From an uncultured Pelagibacteraceae bacterium (GTDB lineage: Bacteria > Pseudomonadota > Alphaproteobacteria > Pelagibacterales > Pelagibacteraceae): a stretch of DNA of 64,000 nt. How positions within the stretch are numbered: position 1 is the first letter of the stretch; each line of letters starts with the position of its first letter. Location: contig CACKXA010000002.1 in assembly GCA_902604055.1 (NCBI GenBank), positions 34,711 to 98,710 of the forward strand. Reading direction: 5' to 3'. A program made the translations under genes and the position numbers. A model generated the notes under the pieces. It saw only the letters and a list, made by a program, of their open reading frames with translations, was not told the DNA's origin and ran no database searches. This document shows, one piece after another, positions 21,301-31,330 of this stretch.

Positions 21301-22265
21301 TTTTTTAATTTATTTATAAAGTTTATACATTTCAATAAACTCAGATGATCTCCTTTATTTTTAGCCACTATATCTTTAGCAGGTCCATGATCAGGAGATA
21401 CACGAACATACTTCAAGCCCAAAGTAATGTTTATTGCATCAAATTGAAACATTGATTTAAAAGGAGTAAGGACTTGATCATGATACATCCCAACCACAAC
21501 ATCATATTTTTTATATTTATTTACAAAAAAAGTATCTGCAGACAAAGGTCCGTCAATTTTAAAACCTTCTTTTTTAAGTTTTTTTATTGCCGGATGAATT
21601 ATTCTTACTTCTTCTGATTTTTTTGAAAATTCTGCGTTATGTGGATTTAAACCTAAAACACCAATCTTTGGGCTTGTATTAAATATTTTTTTATAATCTG
21701 TTTTAAGTGTTCTCATCTTATTAATAATTAAAGTAGACTTTAATTTTTTTGGTACATTCCTAATATCTATATGAGTAGTAATTGGCACTACTGAAAGTTT
21801 TTTATTATAAATAAGCATAACTTCTGAGCCATCTAATATCTTACATTTTAAAGATAGTAACTCTGTTACACCTATAGTTTTAGTTTTATGAAGTAATTTT
21901 TTATCTAGCGGACAATTAACTATCCCTTTAACATTTTTGTTTAACGCTAATTTATGAGCTAATTTAAAACTAGAACTTATATATTTTTTAGCTGAAGTAA
22001 GGGGTACTTTGTAGGGGTTTGAAAATTTTAATGGGATGTCTATTATTTTTAATTTTTTAGAAAAGAGTCTGTCGTTAAAATTTTTTATCTTTATTATAGG
22101 TGTTCTAGTTTTAATCTTTTTAAATTGACTATTAATTAGATCGTAATTAGCAATTAAATAAATTTGTTTTTTAATTGAAGGATTAATTTTTTTCCATGTT
22201 TTAGAAATAATTTCTGAGTTAATACTATTTGGATCACTTGCTAGTAGTATGATTTTATTTTTCAT
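21297..22265 (-). CDS. pdxA: 4-hydroxythreonine-4-phosphate dehydrogenase
   Basis: GVLGLNPHNAEF, GPLSADTFF, VGMYHDQVLTPFK, RVSPDHGPAKDI; located between rsmA and surA-like gene. Confidence 0.92.
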   Translation of the reverse strand: MKNKIILLASDPNSINSEIISKTWKKINPSIKKQIYLIANYDLINSQFKKIKTRTPIIKIKNFNDRLFSKKLKIIDIPLKFSNPYKVPLTSAKKYISSSFKLAHKLALNKNVKGIVNCPLDKKLLHKTKTIGVTELLSLKCKILDGSEVMLIYNKKLSVVPITTHIDIRNVPKKLKSTLIINKMRTLKTDYKKIFNTSPKIGVLGLNPHNAEFSKKSEEVRIIHPAIKKLKKEGFKIDGPLSADTFFVNKYKKYDVVVGMYHDQVLTPFKSMFQFDAINITLGLKYVRVSPDHGPAKDIVAKNKGDHLSLLKCINFINKLKK

Positions 22266-23212
22266 TTTAATTCAATTAAAGCATTATTTTTAATTTTAGA
22301 AAGATAATTATTAGAATATAAATTTAGAAGTTCATTTTTTTTATTATTAACTATCTGCTTTCTCAATTTATCTAAATCTGTTTCAGTTACATTTGTAATT
22401 TTTTTGTCTAATAATTTAAGGATAGTAGCTGTATCAGTTTGAATGATTGGTTCTGATAAATCACCTTTATTCATATTTTTCAAAATTTTTAAAATTTCTT
22501 CTGATAAGGATTTAGAATTTATCCAGCCTAAATTTCCACCGTCCATAGCTGATGTTGAAATACTATATTTTAAAGCTGTTTTCTCAAAACCTATTTCATT
22601 TATCTGCTTATTTATAGAAATAATTGTTTCCCGATCATCCGAATTATTTTTTAAAGGTATTTCAATTTCTGCTAATTTATATTCAAAAAAATTTTTTTGA
22701 ATTTTTATAAAGTTACTAAGCTCTTCGTTAATTTCTTTCTCATCTAAATTAATTTTATTTCCAAATTTCTGAAAGACTAATTTTTGCCAGTCAAATTCTG
22801 TTTTAATTTCGTTAAAGTACAAGTCAAAATCGAGTTTGTTATCTTTGAATATCTTTTTTATTCCTTGCGTATCAGTTTGATACTTTGAGGATAAGTTTTT
22901 AAAAAAATTATTTACTTGTTCGTTGTTATTAACTTGAATATTAAATTTTTGGACTTCATTTTTTTTTAATTTGAAGTCAATCAATTGCTTTAACGCTTGT
23001 TTTTTAAACGCGTCTATATTTTCTTGATTAATATTTTGGTTATTTAAAAATAAAACAGTCTTTATTTTATTTTTAAGTTCGTAAGAACTAACTATTTGAT
23101 TTTCAACTGTAACAATAATTTTATTTGTTGATAAAGCAAAAGAGTTATTAGAAATATTTATAAAAAAAAATGTAAGCAATAAAGCGTTTATCAGTTTTTT
23201 TTTGATTTTCAT
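22262..23212 (-). CDS. SurA-like periplasmic peptidyl-prolyl isomerase/chaperone
   Basis: Signal peptide; SurA-N-like (IIVTVENQIVSSYELKNKIKTVLFL) and parvulin-like (SAMDGGNLGWINSKSLSEEI...GDLSEPIIQTDTATILKLLDKK). Confidence 0.82.
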   Translation of the reverse strand: MKIKKKLINALLLTFFFINISNNSFALSTNKIIVTVENQIVSSYELKNKIKTVLFLNNQNINQENIDAFKKQALKQLIDFKLKKNEVQKFNIQVNNNEQVNNFFKNLSSKYQTDTQGIKKIFKDNKLDFDLYFNEIKTEFDWQKLVFQKFGNKINLDEKEINEELSNFIKIQKNFFEYKLAEIEIPLKNNSDDRETIISINKQINEIGFEKTALKYSISTSAMDGGNLGWINSKSLSEEILKILKNMNKGDLSEPIIQTDTATILKLLDKKITNVTETDLDKLRKQIVNNKKNELLNLYSNNYLSKIKNNALIELK

Positions 23213-25522
23213 CTATTTATTAAATGAGGGAGATGCAATATCTCCAAAAGGTGTTAATGTAATCTTAAACATTAATGAGTTTTCAGCTTCTAATTCCGAG
23301 TCATTATAAAATTCTCTTCTATAAACTAATCCTGCTCTTAGGCAATCATTCAAATATTCATAGCTAAGATTGTAATATTCTGAAGAATTAGTAATTATGT
23401 TTCTTTTTACTTCAAAAGAGAATAAACCATTATCTCCTTTTGTATACTTCATGTTAGATTTAACATACTCTTGACTTCCAATGTGTTTTTTTTCTTGAAG
23501 ATAATCTATATTGAACTTTACCGGATTAAGATTTATTCCCATACCTACTTCATTATAATTTAAATCTTTGTAATTTTGATCTAGAGCAAAATTATAATTT
23601 ATATCAAAATTATTATTAAATTTGAAATTGGTATTTCCTACCAGGTCAGATAATTTTTCATCTAAACTAGAAGAAGTAGGCATATCTTTATTCTCTTTCT
23701 CATTAATTATTTGTCCAACTGAAAAATTGAATTGTTTAGTAATATTCTTAAATTCATAGTCAAACCCCACGGTTGAGCTTAAACCACTTTCAAAATTATT
23801 GTATGAGTTCAATCTATCTAGGCTAAAAATATTTTTATTATCTATTCTTATATTATCCTCGTTTTTACGCATATTTCCTGGAGCATATCTTAAAAGAATT
23901 TTAGGTGTTAGTAGGTACTTATCATCTTTATTTCTTTTAAAAAAATCAACTTTCGTAAGATATCCTAAAGCACCAAATAATTCATGTTCCCGTTCATCTT
24001 TAAACTCTGGTGTATTTTTAGTTTCATAATTTACATTTTTCAAACTACCTAGCAGATTTCCTTTAACTCCTGATGGAAAATTATTAGTCCTAAACTTCCA
24101 GTTTAAATCATTCACTAAAAATTTTGTAAATTTATTAGTATCGTAATTATGAACATTTAAATTTGAAGTAAAATCTAAATTTCCGTAAATATTATTAGAA
24201 AATAAGTTTTTATCAAAAATTACGTCAGGTAAAATATATTCATATTTATCATTATAACTTTCTTTTAAAGTTTCATAAGCACTAGCTTTTAATCCTAAGT
24301 AAGAACTTTCGCTTTCTCTATTATAAGCAATAGAATTTTCCAAAGTATCTTTTTCATAATCAACCAGATTTGATTTTATTTTGTATAACTTAAGGTACTT
24401 ATCATTTGATACATTTTGCACAGTTAGCTGAATGCTATTATCAGAGTTATTTTGATCTTTAAAATTTTTTACATATTTGGAAAAAAAGTGAGATTTGTCT
24501 CCAGATTTTTTACTGGTAGTTGTTTTTTTATAACCTTTAGTATAACCAAAATCTAAAATAACATCTGATTTTGCAAAAGCCTGACGATATTCACCCAAGA
24601 ATAAAGGATGTTCTGATGCAAAAAATCTATTTCTAAATGTAAAATCTTTATCTTGATTTAAAGCCCAAAAATATGGAACCTCTAGACCAGATCCTAAATT
24701 TTTTGTATCAGAAAAAGATGGCACTAAGAAGCCAGATCTTCTTTTAACAGATGGGTCTGGATGAGATAGTTTCGGGATAAAAAATATTGGTAAGTCATAA
24801 ACCTTTATGACCGCATTATTGTAATAAACAGTTTTCTTTTTTTGATCGTGATACATTTCATTTGCTTGTAAAGACCAAGGAGGGCACTTGTCACCTTTTC
24901 TATAATCGCATAACGTAAAGATACTTTTTGTAAACTTTGTCTTTTGATCATACATATTTACTGTGTTTGAAAAGATACGTGGTTTATTTTTTTGATTAGT
25001 TTTAAAACTATCTTCATTTAAAAAAGTTTTAGCATCAGTACCTACAATTTCCTTTTTTTTTTCGTCAATATATATTTGTGAAAAATTGTATTTATTATCT
25101 TTCGAGTCTATAACTTTAATATCCCCAAAAGACTTAAATAAACTTTTTGAAGTAGAATATTCAAAATTGTCTAAAAATAAAAAATTCTTTTCAAGATCTT
25201 CTACAATCGCAGGATTTGTAGACCTTATATAATTATTATTGTTGTCAAAAACAAAATCATCACCCTCTACAACATATCCATTAGATGTTATAACAGTAGT
25301 CTTTCCGACTGTTTTAAGAATTTTTAAATCTTTATCATATTCAGCGAACTCAGTAAAAAGTTGATTGTTCGCAACATCTTTTGCTACTACTTGATTTTTA
25401 AAAATAGTAATTTTTGTTTTTTTATCAACTGAGATACTTAAAGATTGAATATTTAAATTGTCCGCAAAGATTGGAGAAAAAAAAAATATACAACAAAGAA
25501 AAATGATAATTTTATTTTTCAT
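23213..25522 (-). CDS. lptD: LPS-assembly protein LptD
   Basis: Signal peptide, OstA-like N-domain, LptD barrel motifs (PIFFIPKLSHPDPSVKRRSGFLVPSFSDTKNLGSGLEVPYFWALNQDKDFTFRNRFF). Confidence 0.93.
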   Translation of the reverse strand: MKNKIIIFLCCIFFFSPIFADNLNIQSLSISVDKKTKITIFKNQVVAKDVANNQLFTEFAEYDKDLKILKTVGKTTVITSNGYVVEGDDFVFDNNNNYIRSTNPAIVEDLEKNFLFLDNFEYSTSKSLFKSFGDIKVIDSKDNKYNFSQIYIDEKKKEIVGTDAKTFLNEDSFKTNQKNKPRIFSNTVNMYDQKTKFTKSIFTLCDYRKGDKCPPWSLQANEMYHDQKKKTVYYNNAVIKVYDLPIFFIPKLSHPDPSVKRRSGFLVPSFSDTKNLGSGLEVPYFWALNQDKDFTFRNRFFASEHPLFLGEYRQAFAKSDVILDFGYTKGYKKTTTSKKSGDKSHFFSKYVKNFKDQNNSDNSIQLTVQNVSNDKYLKLYKIKSNLVDYEKDTLENSIAYNRESESSYLGLKASAYETLKESYNDKYEYILPDVIFDKNLFSNNIYGNLDFTSNLNVHNYDTNKFTKFLVNDLNWKFRTNNFPSGVKGNLLGSLKNVNYETKNTPEFKDEREHELFGALGYLTKVDFFKRNKDDKYLLTPKILLRYAPGNMRKNEDNIRIDNKNIFSLDRLNSYNNFESGLSSTVGFDYEFKNITKQFNFSVGQIINEKENKDMPTSSSLDEKLSDLVGNTNFKFNNNFDINYNFALDQNYKDLNYNEVGMGINLNPVKFNIDYLQEKKHIGSQEYVKSNMKYTKGDNGLFSFEVKRNIITNSSEYYNLSYEYLNDCLRAGLVYRREFYNDSELEAENSLMFKITLTPFGDIASPSFNK

Positions 25523-26600
25523 TAATTTGCAAAACTCCTATCGAACTAAATAAACCTATTGCTATTACTGGAATCCATACTGCTAGTGATAATGAAATTC
25601 TATTAGCTTGACCTAAAGCCAAAGACAAATCTTTAAAGTAATAAACAGCGACACATGTCAAAAGACCAGCTATGATAAATGTGAAATTATTTGATTTTTT
25701 AAGAGTATTCATTGTTAATATTGATGCTAAAGAAGTCATAATAAATAAGAAAAAAGGCATTGCTAACATAGAATTTAAATTTTTGTCTATATAAGATTTA
25801 TTGTACCCTTTTTTTTGAAGTTCATCATAATTAAGAATTAATTCTAAAAAAGACATTGTATCAAAGTTTTTAAATAAACTTGTTATTTTAGCATAATTAT
25901 AATTTGATGTTATTTTGTAGTCCTCAACGTAACTTTGACTGCTTATCCCTTTATCAAATTTATTAATATTAACGTCGAATAAGTTCCAAGTATTTTCTGA
26001 AATGTCTCCTTTTTTAGATTTAACTATATTAATTGGATTATTTTCATCATCAAAGTTAAAAATTGTTATATTTTTTATAATATTATCTCTAGTGCCATCT
26101 GCCGATACAATCCTATACCCGTCATCTGTGTTTTCTTTGATCCATAAACCATTTTTATTAATAGTTATTAAGTGATCTATATCACGAGAATATTGAGATT
26201 TAGTTTGTTCGTAGTACTTCACCATTGCTGATGTGATTGGATTTACTGCAAACAATATAATCCATCCAAAAATAAAAGATACTAATGCAAGTATGAAAAA
26301 AATTTTAAAATTTGAGTAGCCAAATACCTTCATAGTTAATAAATCTTTAGTATTTCTCAACCTTAATAAAAACCACATACTTGAAATAAAAATTATAAAG
26401 GGAAGCAGTTTAATTATGATATTTGGAACATATAATGCAGTTAAAGATAGTGGAGTTATAATTGATGAGTCTAAATTTTTAAAGAATTCAATTTCTTCAA
26501 ATAAATTTAAGATAATTCCAAAACAGTAAATAATCATAATTACTTTAAAGATAGTTTTTAAATAACCATTAAAAATATAATTGAACAAAACTTTATTCAT
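25512..26600 (-). CDS. lptG: LPS export ABC transporter permease LptG
   Basis: YjgP/YjgQ family TM topology; adjacent to lptF and lptD. Confidence 0.88.
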   Translation of the reverse strand: MNKVLFNYIFNGYLKTIFKVIMIIYCFGIILNLFEEIEFFKNLDSSIITPLSLTALYVPNIIIKLLPFIIFISSMWFLLRLRNTKDLLTMKVFGYSNFKIFFILALVSFIFGWIILFAVNPITSAMVKYYEQTKSQYSRDIDHLITINKNGLWIKENTDDGYRIVSADGTRDNIIKNITIFNFDDENNPINIVKSKKGDISENTWNLFDVNINKFDKGISSQSYVEDYKITSNYNYAKITSLFKNFDTMSFLELILNYDELQKKGYNKSYIDKNLNSMLAMPFFLFIMTSLASILTMNTLKKSNNFTFIIAGLLTCVAVYYFKDLSLALGQANRISLSLAVWIPVIAIGLFSSIGVLQINEK

Positions 26601-27730
26601 TTAATAGACTCTCTTGTAAGTTTTAATGTCAAAAAAAAGTATATAATTGGAGTTAAAACTATTGGAGTTACAAAGAATAGAATACTCACAATTTTCGACA
26701 AGCCTGTATATCGAATTATAAGTTCGGCAAAAAGCAAAACAAGAAAACTTAAAATAAAAACACTATATTTGTTAGAGAAAAAATTTTTTCGATTATAGGT
26801 TCTTACAATTAGAAAAGAACAAATCAAAGAAATAATTGGAATATACAATGGAAGAATAATTCTTCTATTGAGAACTGTGGTTATTTCATTCTTTGTATTT
26901 TGTTTACAAGAGATAGTATAATTATTTGCTGAAGCATTCATACACTGGAAAAGATCAAAAGTTGATGTCTCTTGTAATTTTGGTTGTTTAATAGCCCCAG
27001 TCTGAAGATTTTTTAAATCTATATTTAGTTGTTCAAACTTAATGATTTCGTTTTTACTAGTATTTTTGTTTGATGAAATAATTTGTCCATTAAACAATAT
27101 CATTTTTTTTTCTTCAACTATTCCACTTCGAGCAACAATAGTAGTTGAGGAATTAGTATTTTGATTAGGTGTTAAGTTTTTTAAAGTATTTGATTTATCA
27201 TGAATAAAAACTTTTTCTATATTATTATTGACTCTTTTTTCTACTATAAAAGTAAAGCCTTCAAATGAATCGCTAAATTGCTGAACTCTAACTGTAGGTA
27301 GAAAAGAGTTAAAGTTATTTTGACTAATTATTAAACGGGATTTATTTAAAGCAAGAGGTGTTATAAATGCAGAAAAAATTAAGTAAATTGATAAAATAAA
27401 AACTGATATCAATAAAAAAAGATTGACTATTTTTATCTTTTTTACTCCTGAAGTCCAAAGTATTAAAAATTCTTTTTCTTGAATTTGTTTTAATATGAAT
27501 ATCATTAGTGATAATAAAAAGGCTAAGGGTATAAATTTTGTTAAAATGCCAAATAGGTTTAAAAAAGAGTATTGAAAATATGCAGAAGTTGAGTATCCAC
27601 TTTCAACAATAAGATCTAGAAAATTCACTGCTCTTACTGTCCAGGCGATTAGTGTAAGGCCCAATAATATAACAATAAATGTTTTTAATATTTCCTTTAT
27701 AAAATTTTGATAAATTTTGTTTTGTAGCAT
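26597..27730 (-). CDS. lptF: LPS export ABC transporter permease LptF
   Basis: YjgP/YjgQ family; the ORF track starts at 27790 but the internal Met at 27730 (MLQNKIYQNFIKEILKTFIVIL) is the more family-like start. Confidence 0.85.
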   Translation of the reverse strand: MLQNKIYQNFIKEILKTFIVILLGLTLIAWTVRAVNFLDLIVESGYSTSAYFQYSFLNLFGILTKFIPLAFLLSLMIFILKQIQEKEFLILWTSGVKKIKIVNLFLLISVFILSIYLIFSAFITPLALNKSRLIISQNNFNSFLPTVRVQQFSDSFEGFTFIVEKRVNNNIEKVFIHDKSNTLKNLTPNQNTNSSTTIVARSGIVEEKKMILFNGQIISSNKNTSKNEIIKFEQLNIDLKNLQTGAIKQPKLQETSTFDLFQCMNASANNYTISCKQNTKNEITTVLNRRIILPLYIPIISLICSFLIVRTYNRKNFFSNKYSVFILSFLVLLFAELIIRYTGLSKIVSILFFVTPIVLTPIIYFFLTLKLTRESIK

Positions 27731-27862
27731 TGTAATTTGATATGTTAAAATAATGTAACTTTGATAAAAACTCAACCTATGATAGTACACTGAGATGAAT
27801 TTTCCATTGAAATCTTGTATATTTGATCATATATACCTCTCAACTCTATTTATATAAAATTT

Positions 27863-29320
27863 ATGCCTATTAAAATCAACTATTCAAATAAAGCAAATAG
27901 CAAACCTTCCACTAACACAGTCCTATTCACTAATGATAAATTTAATACAAATAATTTAAAAAAATACATTTCTATTTCTGAGTTTTCGTACATAAATGAT
28001 TTGTTGAAAAGTAGTGATTTAAAAAAAAATTTATTTGTTTTTGAAGTAAATTCAAAAAAAAAAATAGTTTTAATATCAATTAAAGACAATACTAAAACCT
28101 CAGATATAGAAAATTTAGGTGCAGAATTCTATGGACGTATAAACTATGGAAAGAATAGTGAGTACTTTATAATCTCAGACAGTGTAGTTAGTAAATACGA
28201 TAATTTCATAGGTCATTTTCTTCATGGACTAAAATTAAAATCTTACGAATTTAAAAAATATAAATCAAAAAAAGAAACAAGAATTATTTCAGTAAATGTA
28301 TTAGGAAATAGAAATAAACCCTCACATCAAAATCAATTAAAGTTTAAAGCCTTAGAGGCAGGGACTTTTTTTGCAAGAGACCTAGTTTCAGAACCAGGTA
28401 ATGTTTTGCATCCAGATGAATATGCTAAAAGATTAAACTCACTCAGAAAAGATGGATTAAAAATAAATATATATGATGAAAAAAAATTAAAAAAACTTGG
28501 CATGTATGCGTTGTTAGGCGTAGGTATGGGAAGTGTAAGAGGATCATATCTTGTAACAATGGAATGGAATGGAGCAAAAAATAATTCTAAGCCTTTAGCA
28601 TTTGTAGGAAAAGGAGTTACTTTTGATACTGGCGGGTATTCATTAAAGCCTGCAAGATTTATGGAAGACATGACTTATGATATGGCAGGCTCTGCTGCTG
28701 TAGTAGGTTTGATGAAAAACTTGGCATTACGAAAAGCAAAAGTTAATGCAGTAGGAGTTGTAGGACTTGTAGAAAACATGGTAAGCGGTGTTGCTCAAAG
28801 ACCTGGAGATATTGTCAAATCTTATAGTGGCAAAACTATAGAGGTATTAAATACTGATGCAGAAGGTCGATTAGTTTTAGCAGACGCAATAACTTTTACA
28901 GAAAAAAAATTTAAACCAAAATTCATAGTTGACTTAGCAACCCTAACCGGAGCAATCATAGTTTCTTTGGGATCTGAATATGCAGGTCTTTTTTCAAATG
29001 ATGATAAGTTATCTAAACAAATTATAAAAGCAGGTAAAAAAGTAGATGAAAAATTATGGAGAATGCCTCTTCATAAAAATTATGATAAGTTAATGAATTC
29101 AAAAAATGCAGACATGCAAAATATAAACTATGTAGGTGGAGCAGGTTCAACCACTGCAGCTCAATTTTTACAGAGGTTTATTTTAAATAAAACCCCTTGG
29201 GCACATTTGGATATAGCAGGAATGGCTTTTTCAAAATATGGCGGTGCATTAAACTCAGGCGGTGCGACAGGATTTGGCGTAAGGTTATTAAATAGACTTA
29301 TAGAAGAAAATTATGAGTAA
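27863..29320 (+). CDS. pepA: leucyl aminopeptidase (M17)
   Basis: FVGKGVTFDTGGYSLKPA, NTDAEGRLVLADAI, WAHLDIAGMAF. Confidence 0.95.
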   Translation: MPIKINYSNKANSKPSTNTVLFTNDKFNTNNLKKYISISEFSYINDLLKSSDLKKNLFVFEVNSKKKIVLISIKDNTKTSDIENLGAEFYGRINYGKNSEYFIISDSVVSKYDNFIGHFLHGLKLKSYEFKKYKSKKETRIISVNVLGNRNKPSHQNQLKFKALEAGTFFARDLVSEPGNVLHPDEYAKRLNSLRKDGLKINIYDEKKLKKLGMYALLGVGMGSVRGSYLVTMEWNGAKNNSKPLAFVGKGVTFDTGGYSLKPARFMEDMTYDMAGSAAVVGLMKNLALRKAKVNAVGVVGLVENMVSGVAQRPGDIVKSYSGKTIEVLNTDAEGRLVLADAITFTEKKFKPKFIVDLATLTGAIIVSLGSEYAGLFSNDDKLSKQIIKAGKKVDEKLWRMPLHKNYDKLMNSKNADMQNINYVGGAGSTTAAQFLQRFILNKTPWAHLDIAGMAFSKYGGALNSGGATGFGVRLLNRLIEENYE

Positions 29321-29723
29321 TCCACAGCAAACACTTTCAATAATTAAACCCGATGCAGTTGAAAGAAATTTAACAGATGAAATTAAAGCAATATTTGTAA
29401 AAAATAATTTAATGATCAAAGAGGACAAGAAAATTCAGATCTCTAAAGAGGAAGCAGCTGAATTCTATAAGGTACATCAATCAAAGCCATTTTATGACGA
29501 TTTATGCGCATATTTATCTTCAGGTCCGATAGTTGTAATGATTTTAGAGGGTGAAAATGCAGTACTGCATAATAGAAATTTAATGGGTGCTACAGATCCA
29601 AAAAAAGCTGATGAAAATACTATTAGAAAACTTTATGGTATTTCGATAGATAAAAACTCTGTTCACGGATCCGACTCAGTTGAAAATGCAAAAAAAGAAA
29701 TTAATTTTTTTTTTAAAAGTTAA
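29313..29723 (+). CDS. ndk: nucleoside diphosphate kinase
   Basis: QTLSIIKPDAVERNL, RNLMGATDPKKAD, NSVHGSDSVENAKKEI. Confidence 0.96.
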   Translation: MSNPQQTLSIIKPDAVERNLTDEIKAIFVKNNLMIKEDKKIQISKEEAAEFYKVHQSKPFYDDLCAYLSSGPIVVMILEGENAVLHNRNLMGATDPKKADENTIRKLYGISIDKNSVHGSDSVENAKKEINFFFKS

Positions 29724-30283
29724 TTGTATCTGTAAATATTTATAACGGCTTCTGCGAACGCTTTGTATTCTAAATACTGAGTTTTTTTCTTTAAAATTTC
29801 TTCATTATCATTTTTTTTGATAAAAAAACTTTTTTGAAGAATTATTTGTCCATTATCTAATTTTTCATTAACATAATGAACTGTGCATCCAGTTTTTTTT
29901 TCTCTTTTTTTTAAAATTCTATTAAAAGTATTCAGACCTTTAAATTTAGGAAGTAGGGACGGATGAATATTTATTATTTTTTTTCCAAAATTTTGAATAA
30001 ATTTTTTTGAAATAATTTTCATATATCCTGCTAAACAAATTAAAGATATTTTATGTTTTTTCATTTCTTTTAAGATTTTACTTTCATATGATCTTTTCTT
30101 AGTATCAATTATTAAATAAGGAATTGAGTTTTTTTTTGCATGAAGAATACCTTTTGCGTAAATGTTATTACAAACTACCAATTTTATATTAATTGGAAAT
30201 TTATAATCTCTTGAATATTTAATTAAAGATTCTAAATTAGAGCCATAACCTGAAATAAAGACGCAAACATTTTTTTTCACCAT
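29720..30283 (-). CDS. purN: phosphoribosylglycinamide formyltransferase
   Basis: VFISGYGSNLESLI, LAGYMKIIS, IINIHPSLLPKFKG, GCTVHYVNEKLDNGQIILQ. Confidence 0.94.
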   Translation of the reverse strand: MVKKNVCVFISGYGSNLESLIKYSRDYKFPINIKLVVCNNIYAKGILHAKKNSIPYLIIDTKKRSYESKILKEMKKHKISLICLAGYMKIISKKFIQNFGKKIINIHPSLLPKFKGLNTFNRILKKREKKTGCTVHYVNEKLDNGQIILQKSFFIKKNDNEEILKKKTQYLEYKAFAEAVINIYRYN

Positions 30284-31305
30284 TTCAACGAATTATGTAA
30301 ATTAATCTTTTTTCCTTTTTTTGAAATAAAGCCAATTTGATAGGGCATATAATTTTTTGGAAAACATGTTTTAATTTTTTTTATATTTTTTTTATCTATA
30401 ATTATACAAAATCCAACACCACAATTAAAAGTTTTAAGCATTTCTTGATCGGATATATTGTGTGATTTAAGCCACTTAAAAATCTTTTTAGTTTTTATTT
30501 GAGCTAAATCTATATTTATCGATAAGTCTTTGGGTATTGATCTCAATAAATTTTCTACCAATCCCCCACCTGTGATATGTGCTGCAGAATTTATTAAATT
30601 TTTTTTGACCAAGTGTAGAATTTCTTTTGTGTAAATCTTTGTTGGTTTCAGTAATTCATCTTTTAATTTTTTTGAAATTTTGTTTTTTTTTAAAACTGAT
30701 CTCACTAATGAATATCCATTTGAATGAACTCCACTTGAAGGAATAGCGTAAATTAAATTATTTTCTTTTACATTTTTTTTGTTTAAAATCTTTTTCTTTG
30801 AAACAATACCGACACTAAATCCAGCTAAATCAAATTTATCTTTAGAATATATACCAGGCATTTCTGCTGTTTCACCCCCTATAAGATTACAGTTTGATAT
30901 TTTGCAACCTTTTAGAATTCCTTTTAAAATACTTTTTGTTTTTTTTAAGTTTATTTTACCTAAAGCTATATAGTCTAAAAAAAATAAAGGTTTTGCTCCT
31001 TGAACAATTAGGTCATTTACACACATAGCAACTAAATCAATACCGATTGTATCAAATTTTTTAAATCTATTAGCTAAATCTATTTTAGTACCCACTCCAT
31101 CTGTGCAAGATACTATTACCGGGTCTTTAATTTTAATCTTACTTATGTCAAATGAAGAACCAAAAGAACCTATATTATCTGAATTAATTGGGCTGAGCGT
31201 TTTTTTGACATTTTTATTTGTTATTTTTGCTATGTGATCAACAAACTTATTAGCAATAGAAATATTTACGCCACTTTTTTTATAACTATTTTGTGTTTTT
31301 TTCAT
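30277..31305 (-). CDS. purM: phosphoribosylformylglycinamidine cyclo-ligase
   Basis: SCTDGVGTKIDLA, IGIDLVAMCVNDLIVQGAKPLFFLDY, GGETAEMPGIY, HITGGGLVENLLR. Confidence 0.95.
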   Translation of the reverse strand: MKKTQNSYKKSGVNISIANKFVDHIAKITNKNVKKTLSPINSDNIGSFGSSFDISKIKIKDPVIVSCTDGVGTKIDLANRFKKFDTIGIDLVAMCVNDLIVQGAKPLFFLDYIALGKINLKKTKSILKGILKGCKISNCNLIGGETAEMPGIYSKDKFDLAGFSVGIVSKKKILNKKNVKENNLIYAIPSSGVHSNGYSLVRSVLKKNKISKKLKDELLKPTKIYTKEILHLVKKNLINSAAHITGGGLVENLLRSIPKDLSINIDLAQIKTKKIFKWLKSHNISDQEMLKTFNCGVGFCIIIDKKNIKKIKTCFPKNYMPYQIGFISKKGKKINLHNSLKW

Positions 31306-31330
31306 TAATAAAAATGATAATTAGCTAACT

